A stretch of DNA of 10,528 nt, from the NCBI GenBank assembly GCA_031417525.1, contig JANOVT010000152.1, forward strand, positions 1-10,528, read 5' to 3'. The position numbers and the translations under genes are program-made. The notes under the pieces are model-generated. The model saw only the letters and a program-made list of their open reading frames with translations, was not told the DNA's origin and made no database searches. This stretch comes from JAIBBG01 sp031417525. GTDB taxonomy: Bacteria > Bacteroidota > Bacteroidia > Flavobacteriales_D > Sanyastnellaceae. Numbering within the stretch: position 1 is the first letter of the stretch; the number at the start of each line of letters is the position of its first letter. This document shows positions 1-6,100 of this stretch, in pieces.

Positions 1-112
1 CTGGTGCAGTTACTGCAAAAGTTCTGGTACATGTTTTTGGTGCTTCACAGCTTGAAGTATAAGTCCACGTTACATCTACTGATCCACCACATATTGCTGG
101 TGCATATTTCTC
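1..112 (-). pseudogene. Fragment of a secreted or surface repeat protein
   Basis: Read on the minus strand, positions 112 down to 2 give 37 open codons with the segment GGSVDVTWTYTSSCEAPKTC followed by TRTFAVTAP. This Cys-x(6)-Cys, Thr-rich beta-strand pattern is typical of repeated modules in large Bacteroidetes adhesin or HYR-like secreted proteins that carry a C-terminal sorting domain. An in-frame TAA at 113-115 lies directly before it and there is no ATG after that stop, so the visible piece has no start of its own. It therefore looks like the 5'-broken end of a longer gene that continues beyond the left edge. A frameshift or assembly break near 115 is the other explanation. The family assignment rests on pattern recognition of a short stretch only. 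Confidence 0.5.
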
Positions 113-180
113 TTATTTACCACGATGAGGCGACAAACCAAGCACTCGTTAAGTGAGTTTGAACTTTAGGGCATCTCAGT

Positions 181-229
181 TCTCACTCTCACACTCACAC
201 TATTTTTTAGAGTGAGTGTGAGAGTGAGA
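181..229. repeat. Perfect 18-bp inverted repeat with TC-rich arm
   Basis: The left arm (181-198, TCTCACTCTCACACTCAC) is exactly complementary to the right arm (212-229), with a 13-base loop containing a T6 run. One strand of each arm is almost purely pyrimidine at its outer end. No T-tract follows either arm, so it is not a standard intrinsic terminator. It lies between the terminator of the 318-740 gene and the truncated surface-protein fragment. It could be a relic of a template-switching event or a structured intergenic element; function unknown. Confidence 0.75.
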
Positions 230-269
230 TTTGAGAGGGCTATGATTTGAATCGAAGCGGCTATTAAAC

Positions 270-296
270 AAAAAGCCCTCGCATGTCGCAAGGGCT
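270..296 (-). terminator. Rho-independent terminator of the 318-740 gene
   Basis: On the minus strand AGCCCTTGC (296-288) pairs with GCGAGGGCT (282-274) around the loop GACAT, with one G-U wobble. It is followed at once by TTTTGTTT. It starts about 20 bases after the stop codon of the coiled-coil gene, the expected place for its terminator. On the plus strand the wobble becomes a C-A mismatch, so minus-strand use is favoured. Confidence 0.8.
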
Positions 297-317
297 CTTT
301 CTTTAAATGAACACGGA

Positions 318-740
318 TTAGGACGATGTCGACAATTCCGTTCTTCGTGTCTCCAGTGCTGCAATCAACGTCGTTTTGATGGTCAGTTCTGATTGCACGG
401 TGTTTACGTCTTCTTCTTTCTGAATTTTGGCAATGCTGTCGTAGTTGTCAAACTTTTGTTCGAGCATTTCCAATTTTACATCCAGTTTTTTACGTTCCAG
501 AATGGCTTTGTCTTTCAACTTCCCTTCCAACATATTAGGAATTTGGGTGTCGTAGTTAGCCATCTGACTCGTTACTGACTGAATGTCATTCGCCAGAGAT
601 GATGACGCAGAACCCATCAGATTGTGTGAACGGTTCAAACCGGTCAGACGATATTCAAGGCTCTCTTTTTCTTTGTTAAGAGTGATCAGAAGTTTAGTGA
701 TGTCTTCAGCACTAGTTACTTCTGTGATTGAGTATTCCAT
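318..740 (-). CDS. Small coiled-coil protein of unknown function
   Basis: A 140-residue, strongly charged protein with no signal peptide or membrane segment. Residues about 15-35 and 70-135 are rich in Lys, Glu and Leu in heptad-like spacing (for example KDKAILERKKLDVKLEMLEQ), suggesting two long helices forming a coiled coil or helical hairpin. Residues 40-60 are Ser/Asn-rich and probably a connecting loop. I do not recognise a family. The gene follows the broken 771-1038 reading frame by 30 bases on the same strand, so the two were probably one operon, and it ends at the hairpin at 270-296. Its helical C-terminal half recalls that of the HTH protein at 1686-2288, which raises the possibility of a partner or derived paralogue, but this is only visual similarity. 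The ATG at 740 has an A/T-rich upstream region and no clear Shine-Dalgarno. Confidence 0.75.
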   Translation of the reverse strand: MEYSITEVTSAEDITKLLITLNKEKESLEYRLTGLNRSHNLMGSASSSLANDIQSVTSQMANYDTQIPNMLEGKLKDKAILERKKLDVKLEMLEQKFDNYDSIAKIQKEEDVNTVQSELTIKTTLIAALETRRTELSTSS

Positions 741-770
741 TGTATTAAATTTTAATTCTACCTTTGATAT

Positions 771-1038
771 TCAGCATCTGTGTACCTGAGGGTACTTGTT
801 GATCCGGTGAATCTTCCGCTGAATGTTAGAAGAATCCACCCGGTGAAAAATATCCTCCACCTGCCGGCGGACCGTGGGGTCGGTGTAGGATCTCATCTGC
901 TTCATCAAAGCCGATATCCGTTCCATCGTTTTTGTGTCGCGTGATTTTTTTGACGACAACCGATCCGATGGAAGGTTTGGGTCCTTGTTGCATGAGACGT
1001 TTTATGATGACAAATAATTCCATTCCTTTTATTTTCAT
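771..1038 (-). pseudogene. Small gene split by a +1 base in an A7 run
   Basis: Two overlapping minus-strand frames together look like one gene. The first begins at ATG 1038 (MKIKGMELFVIIKRLMQQGP...) and reaches Val-Val-Lys-Lys at a run of seven A on the coding strand (positions 951-945). Beyond it that frame turns Gly/Pro-rich and non-natural (HRPHGPPAGGGYFSPGG). The second frame continues with a natural-looking helical sequence (DTKTMERISALMKQMRSYTD) down to a stop at 771. Removing one A fuses them into an 88-residue basic protein. The cause could be a real disabling mutation, a sequencing error in a homopolymer, or transcriptional slippage at the A7. A classical -1 ribosomal shift would not restore the frame. 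Function is unknown; it lies 30 bases upstream of the coiled-coil gene in the same direction. Confidence 0.55.
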
Positions 1039-1102
1039 TTATCTAAAATTGACGGGGCGAAATAGCAATCGTTTTTGGAAACTCGAAGGCCGGGTTTTCG
1101 AC

Positions 1103-1244
1103 TTTGCGTACAGCATAATTGAATTGTTTTTCGCGAAAAAAAAGCGCGATAATTGGGCTAACATTCTGTCAGATAGATTGATAGCGTCTATTTTTTAAAA
1201 ACACGATTTTGGTGTTTGCGTACAGAAAACGCGATAAAAAAAGC
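1103..1244. repeat. Two composite direct repeats upstream of the split gene
   Basis: TTTGCGTACAG occurs at 1103-1113 and again at 1215-1225. Each copy is followed by a CGCG-plus-A-tract block: CGCGAAAAAAAAGC at 1132-1145 and CGCGATAAAAAAAGC at 1230-1244. The gap between the two parts is 18 bases in the first copy and 4 in the second. A third A-tract block, GTGAAAAAAAGC, follows near 1257-1268. The copies lie upstream of the minus-strand start at 1038 and may be regulatory, but no consensus promoter was found beside them. I see no credible gene between 1039 and 1387. Confidence 0.5.
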
Positions 1245-1387
1245 ACACGTTTTTTGTGAAAAAAAGCTGAAGTGGGGTTGTTAAGAGGCAAAATTCTCTA
1301 TTGTTTGGGTGGTTGTCATCCAGAGTATAAAGGATAAAGCCAAACCTTTTGAGCTGAGATGATTGATTCCATATAACCACGAATGTG

Positions 1388-1525
1388 GTTCAAAGGTTAT
1401 TAGCCCCGGGTTTTAACCCGGGGTGAAAGGAAATTGTCTTCAACCCCGCAGGGGTTTACCTATTCGCGCATCTGCTACCCCGGGTTAAAACCCGGGGCTA
1501 ACAATCTTTGAACTGCTGCGCAGTT
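1388..1525. repeat. REP-like inverted pair (BIME-like element)
   Basis: A 25-base unit at 1400-1424 (TTAGCCCCGGG...ACCCGGGGT) is repeated exactly in inverted orientation at 1477-1501. Each unit is itself nearly palindromic around TTTTAA/TTAAAA. Outside them GTTCAAAG (1388-1395) and CTTTGAAC (1506-1513) are also complementary. Between the units sits a small hairpin AACCCC-gca-GGGGTT (1442-1456), and just beyond the right arm another, AACTGC-tgc-GCAGTT (1511-1525). This layout matches repetitive extragenic palindromes mobilised by RAYT-type (IS200-like) transposases in many Bacteroidetes. No transposase gene is in this window. The remaining stretch 1526-1685 shows no gene. Confidence 0.75.
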
Positions 1526-1685
1526 GCGTGAAAGCAGTTGGCATCAAACTATTGTTTTATGCTATCAGAATTTTGTTCTTTATGGATTTGGATACGCATT
1601 AATCCAACTTGCCAATGGCAGCCAGAGCTAGGTATACGTTTGGGATGAATAGGTTAAGATGATCCGTTCAGTTTTAGAATGACGG

Positions 1686-2288
1686 CTAATTTATTTTCTG
1701 TCTTATTTTCTTCAATGTCATTTCAGGATTCTTGTTTGAAATGCCCAAATAATTCCGGATGAATTGAAACTGCGCTTCGAGCCCCACCATTTTAGACTCC
1801 AGTTGAAGTTTTTGGGGTAGATGCTGTTTATTTCGTTTCATCGTTTTTTCCAATAGAATGGCTTCCTTCCATTTTGTGAAAAGACGTTTGTCGGCTTCGC
1901 TGGTAAGGCCTGTTGTGGTGAGTCCACTTAATATGAGCAGGCTCTTTTCATTGGCTTCGTACTCCGAATTGAATTGACCGATCTTTATTTTCAATCGATC
2001 CAAAGTATATTTCAAGTCCTCATACGTTTTCCAGGCCCATTTCATGCTCTCTTCATTTCGTACGTCCGATTTTTTAGTTTCTAATTTGCGGGATACTTTG
2101 GTGTCGAGAGCATCGACTTGTTTGATGAGGTGATGTAGTTTGTTGAGGGCGGATGGGCGGCCGCTTCGGGCGTTGAGTTCGATATTGGCCATACTGCCGC
2201 GAACCAGTCCGGCCAGGTTAGCCAAATCCTGCTGTGAAATTTGTAAAATTTCTCTAAGTTCTTTGATGTCTGCAATTTTCTTGCTCAT
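1686..2288 (-). CDS. XRE-like HTH and coiled-coil regulator
   Basis: A 200-residue protein. Residues 11-44 have the shape of an XRE/Cro-type helix-turn-helix: LREILQISQQDLANLAGLVR then GSMANIELNAR, with the usual xQxxLAxxxG turn and xIExxxR recognition-helix end. Residues about 60-200 are Lys/Glu/Leu-rich and predicted to be long helices or a coiled coil, including repeated LExK/LExQF-type segments, probably for dimerisation. There is no metabolite-binding domain I recognise. The start ATG at 2288 follows a 5' leader of about 50 bases. Its upstream region holds a near-ideal Bacteroidetes promoter covered by TGACGCAC repeats, which suggests autoregulation by this protein. It is on the opposite strand from cas9 and about 880 bases away, so any role in CRISPR control is unproven. 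DNA binding is well supported; its target genes are not known. Confidence 0.8.
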   Translation of the reverse strand: MSKKIADIKELREILQISQQDLANLAGLVRGSMANIELNARSGRPSALNKLHHLIKQVDALDTKVSRKLETKKSDVRNEESMKWAWKTYEDLKYTLDRLKIKIGQFNSEYEANEKSLLILSGLTTTGLTSEADKRLFTKWKEAILLEKTMKRNKQHLPQKLQLESKMVGLEAQFQFIRNYLGISNKNPEMTLKKIRQKIN

Positions 2289-2343
2289 ATAACTAGCTGT
2301 TTTTGTGCGGCCGACTTATTGGCGAGCGTTTAATGACCAATCA

Positions 2344-2375
2344 CAAAATTATGACGCACTTTTTTATGACGCAAA
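2344..2375 (-). promoter_or_regulatory. Bacteroidetes promoter of the HTH gene
   Basis: On the minus strand TTTG (2375-2372) is followed after 20 bases by TAATTTTG (2351-2344). This is an exact match to the Bacteroidetes primary-sigma consensus TTG / TAnnTTTG with correct spacing. The predicted transcript starts near 2338, about 50 bases before the ATG at 2288. The spacer between the boxes is filled by two TGACGCA motifs. Confidence 0.75.
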
Positions 2376-2444
2376 AAAAAGTGCGTCAGAAAAAAGTGCG
2401 TCAATTTTTGACGCACAATTTTGTGTGATGAAAAAAAGTGCGTC
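2352..2444. repeat. Cluster of TGACGCAC / GTGCGTC repeats, likely operator
   Basis: Five copies of a TGACGCA(C) core lie within 93 bases in both orientations: 2352-2359, 2367-2373, the inverse GTGCGTCA at 2381-2388 and 2396-2403, TGACGCAC at 2409-2416, and the inverse GTGCGTC at 2438-2444. Most cores are joined to A or T tracts of six to eight bases. The motifs at 2352-2373 sit inside the spacer of the HTH promoter, where a bound protein would block RNA polymerase. The outer parts ATCACAAAATT (2340-2350) and AATTTTGTGTGAT add further dyad symmetry. Confidence 0.65.
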
Positions 2445-3042
2445 GGAAAAGATTCACTAAGTGACGAATGTTTCAACTGGCCCCGTTGAATTGCTGAGGA
2501 TTCTTCTCGTTTTTTTTATTGCTTAAGAGGGTAGAGCGTTGAAGTCGGTTAATAAATGACTCAGAAAGCCACACTTTTACATAAAAGCAGGCAAAAAGTA
2601 GAAAAGGCTAGATTGATAATGAATATACCTATTCAAAAGTTATATGCAAAATTCATTTTGGTGTTGCAGATCACTTAAATGTCAGTTCGAAATCTTCATC
2701 AAGTTTTGCTCATCAATGCTTGATGGCGAAAAACAAACAAAATACACTATTTTATGGCAAGTCTCACTGCAAGGCAACCTGTCTCAGAAAAAGCGAGCCA
2801 TTTTATTTTGTTAAATGGATGATGATTGTAAATAGGTTACAATGGTCGAGTTTAGCATTGCCCGGGATTGTCTGACCTGTTTCTTTTTGAAAATTAAATA
2901 TTGGATTAAAATGTTGTGCGAGAAGGGTTTTGAGTTTTATTTGTGGGAGACGAGTTGCAATGCTCACGGAAATGCGCAATTCGTTCATTTTTAACATTGA
3001 AGGGACATTGATACAATGATAAGAACGCATTTTAGTGGGGAA
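2445..3042. other. Gene-free spacer upstream of the tracrRNA
   Basis: I find no supportable protein gene here. A 114-codon minus-strand reading frame (3147-2803) exists but runs through the whole tracrRNA and is better explained by chance. A small palindrome CATCAA-tgc-TTGATG lies at 2711-2725. The only promoter-like site towards cas9 is listed separately at 2914-2943. The stretch is AT-rich and otherwise unremarkable. Confidence 0.6.
2914..2943 (+). promoter_or_regulatory. Possible cas operon promoter
   Basis: TTG (2914-2916), 19 bases, then TTTATTTG (2936-2943) matches the Bacteroidetes promoter consensus with one mismatch in the -7 box. If used, the cas9 message would have a leader of about 220 bases that is antisense to the whole tracrRNA. 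This is the best plus-strand match I found between 2460 and 3166, but a single-mismatch site in AT-rich DNA is weak evidence. Confidence 0.25.
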
Positions 3043-3043
3043 C

Positions 3044-3130
3044 GAAAATCCCGCCTTGTGAGCGGGACTGTCAAACTCCTTTCGGAGAGTTTTCACAACG
3101 GAAAAATCCTTATTGTGAATTGCTTTCGAT
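3044..3130 (-). ncRNA. tracrRNA
   Basis: Trans-activating RNA that pairs with the crRNA repeat and docks it in Cas9. On the minus strand, 3130-3113 reads ATCGAAAGCAATTCACAA, which is perfectly complementary for 18 bp to bases 2-19 of the repeat in crRNA sense; a G-U pair extends it by one. Then follow AATAAGGA-TTTT-TCCGTTGTGAAAAC, the nexus core known from Bacteroidetes II-C tracrRNAs, the hairpin CTCC-GAAA-GGAG (3087-3076), and a final hairpin CCCGC...GCGGG (3066-3050) with TTTT. The predicted 5' end near 3130 follows from the promoter just upstream, giving an RNA of about 87 bases. Pairing requires crRNAs made from the minus strand of the array. No second anti-repeat was found in the window. 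Confidence 0.93.
3045..3066 (-). terminator. Terminal hairpin of the tracrRNA
   Basis: On the minus strand CCCGC (3066-3062) pairs with GCGGG (3054-3050), optionally extended by a U-G pair, and is followed by ATTTTCGTT. The T-tract is short, so termination may be partial. In tracrRNAs the last hairpin commonly serves both as terminator and as a Cas9-bound stem. Confidence 0.7.
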
Positions 3131-3133
3131 GAG

Positions 3134-3167
3134 CGAATATAAAACAAAACGATTTAACTAAACAAAA
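3134..3167 (-). promoter_or_regulatory. tracrRNA promoter overlapping the cas9 start
   Basis: On the minus strand TTTTG (3167-3163), 21 bases, then TATATTCG (3141-3134) matches TTG / TAnnTTTG with one mismatch. Transcription would begin near 3130, exactly where the anti-repeat starts. The upstream box covers the A of the cas9 ATG at 3167, so the two genes share this DNA head to head. Confidence 0.6.
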
Positions 3168-6100
3168 TGACCAATAAAAAAATCTTAGGACTTGATCTTG
3201 GCACGAATTCAATCGGCTGGGCGCTAATTGAAGAAGGTGATAACAATTCTAAAATCATTGGACTTGGCAGTCGCATAGTTCCAATGGACGCCACAATGTT
3301 GATTGACTTTGAAAAAGGAAAACCGACTACAAAGAATGTTGCAAGACGACAAGCAAGAGGTGCGAGAAGATTACTACAACGTTATAAACTTAGAAGAAGT
3401 AGGTTGGTGAATGTTTTACAACTATTGGGATGGATACCCAAATTCGATTCAATAAAGGAAATGCATAATTTTCTTGCTTCATCTCCCACCAATATAGGTG
3501 CTGCACTTACTCAATTTGAGTTGTACGAATTGCGCGATAAGGCACTTAGAGAAATATTGACTGTGGAAGAGCTTGCGAGAATCTTTTTTCATTTCAACCA
3601 ACGCAGGGGATTCTTGAGTAATAGAAAAGTAAAGGATATTGATGGCGAAAACGCACAAAAAATTGAGGCGGAGGAGGATGGAGAGGAAGAATCAGCTAAA
3701 GGAACTGTAAAGACTTATGAGGAAGTAGAAATTGTTTCTGTTGAGGAGGACACCTCTGGAAAGAAGACTATTTTCAAAATTACCTTGGCTGATGAACGAT
3801 TTGGGGCTGCATATACCGCAATACCATTTCAACAGGGAAAGAAAGTTGAGTTGCTCATTACAGAAAAAAATAGCAAAAAATGGGGTCAGACGTACTTTTT
3901 CCAAATTCCTAAAAAGATGGATTGGAATTATCGCAAACACCACATTAATCATCTTATTGATGAAAGCGGATTGACGCTTGGACAGTTCTACTTTCAAGAA
4001 CTAAAACGCAATCCACATTTCAGAACAAAGGACAACATCATACTTAGAGAAAAGTATATCGTAGAGTTTGATGCTATTTGGAAAAAGCAAATGGAACTAC
4101 GCACGATTGTTGACAGGAAACATGAACTTGAGAGAACGGATGCCATTCCAAACATTGCAGAGGCTTTATATAAGAACAATCAAGAACGAAGAAGCTTATT
4201 GATAAAAAGGGGATTGAACTATGTGCTTCGTGATGACATCATTTATTATCAACGACCTCTGAAATCGCAAAAGGATAGCATATCAAATTGCCGTTTTGAA
4301 CCAGATAAAAAGGTGATTCCGGTTAGTCATCCATTGTATCAGGAGTATAGAATATTAGACGTGGTAAACAATCTGCGTGTATACAATATGAAAGAAGATA
4401 ATTGCACATCGCAATTCATGAAGGATGATTTGAAGCAAGAAATTATTGATAAGCTGAATATGCAAAAGGCGGTGAAACCTTCTGTAATCAAATCGATGCT
4501 CATTCCAAAAGCTCAACAAGGACAATATAGATTAAGCCTTGACGATGATAAGAGAGACCTAAGAGGCAACGATACCTTGGTTGATATTTCCAATGCACTG
4601 CAAGGCGAATCAGAAGCCAAGAACATTCTAACTAGTCCTGAAAAACTTGAGATGGTTTGGCACATAATTTATAGTTTGGATAAAACAAAAGATGTAATTC
4701 ATGCACTTACACGTCCAAAAAACAGATTGGGTATTAGCGAAGGTGCAGCAAAGAAATTAGCATCAATATCATATACGGCAAGCTATGGTGCGATGTCCGC
4801 TCGCGCTATTAAAAGAATGTTGCCGTTTATGCGATTTGGCATCTCATGGAATGAATTGGAAGTTACAAAACATCCAGAGACCAGACAGCGTTTGGAAGCA
4901 ATTCTCAACGGCGAAGTAGACAACTCAATAGCCAACCGAATTCGTGATTTTGTAGTAACCGAAGGCATTACTTCTTTATCAGGTTTCAAGTCATTACCCT
5001 ATTGGGCGGCTGCTTATTTGGTATTTGGCTCTCATTCGCTCAATCGGAATAAAGTACGTTGGGACAATCCAAAAGATGTAGAGCTACTTCCAAAAAATTA
5101 CTTGCGCAATCCTATTGTGCAGCAAGTAGTGAATGAAACATTACAAGTAGTAAAGGACATTTGGAAAGCGCATGGAAAGCCAGATGAAATTAGAATTGAG
5201 CTTGCGCGTGAATTAAAGAATGGTGCGAAAGAACGCGAAAATATTAGCGTCAGCCAATTTGCAAATAAACAATTGAACGAGTCTATAAGGCGCAAACTCC
5301 AAGAACTTGGCAGACCAATTAGCGATTCGGATAAGTACCGTATGTGGTTAGAAAGCGCAGACTTGTCGAAGTTAGAAAACGAGAAGGATTTTGATGGATA
5401 TATGAAATATTTGAAACCCGACGGGAAGTGGAAGCCTGCAGCTGGGGATATTACCCGATACAAACTTTGGGAAGAACAGATGCATTTATCGCCATATACA
5501 GGCAGACCAATTCCTCTGTCAGGATTGTTCAGCGAAGCATATCAGATTGATCACATCATTCCTCGTCAGCGATTTTACGATGACTCGTTGAGTAATAAAG
5601 TGGTGGTAGAATCACACATCAATGCAGATAAAGGAACGCCTGGTCGAAATCTAATGGCCTACGAATATATCAGCAGCGGACCAGCTAAAGCGGGTGTGGA
5701 GATACTGAGTGAGGAAGAGTATGTTGCAGTGGTGAATAGAGTCTTTAAAGACAAGCGCTCAAAGCGAAATAAACTGTTGCTTAAAGAAGTGCCTGCCGAC
5801 TTTGTAGTGCGTCAATTGAAGGACACACAATTCATAACAAAAGCAATTCGCGAAGAGCTCTCAAAAATCGCAGGGATGGAGAATGTGCATACCACCACTG
5901 GTGGTGTTACTGACCATTTACGTGAGCAGTGGGGAGTGGCACATTTGTTCAAAGAATTATTGTTGCCACGCTTCGAAGTGCTTGAGGCAAAATTGAAGGA
6001 GAAAGATGAAAGCGTGAGTTTGGTCGAGAAAGTGTTTGATAAAAATTTGAACAAACATCTTCTCAAGTTAGAAGGTTATTCCAAGCGACTTGACCACCGC

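Noticed and set aside
3..62. Plus-strand frame ending in a TAA at 60-62, as a possible C-terminus
   Set aside because: The minus-strand reading of the same DNA gives a far more natural, family-like sequence.
932..1198. An 88-codon plus-strand frame
   Set aside because: It is antisense to the split minus-strand gene and continues into A-tract intergenic DNA.
1195..1380. A 61-codon minus-strand frame
   Set aside because: Cys- and Phe-rich low-complexity translation of A/T tracts and direct repeats, with no neighbours or family support.
2803..3147. A 114-codon minus-strand reading frame upstream of cas9
   Set aside because: Its first third runs through the tracrRNA anti-repeat and hairpins, and the peptide shows SKAIHN only because the anti-repeat resembles the CRISPR repeat. 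No family is recognisable. A small remaining chance exists that the downstream part is coding.
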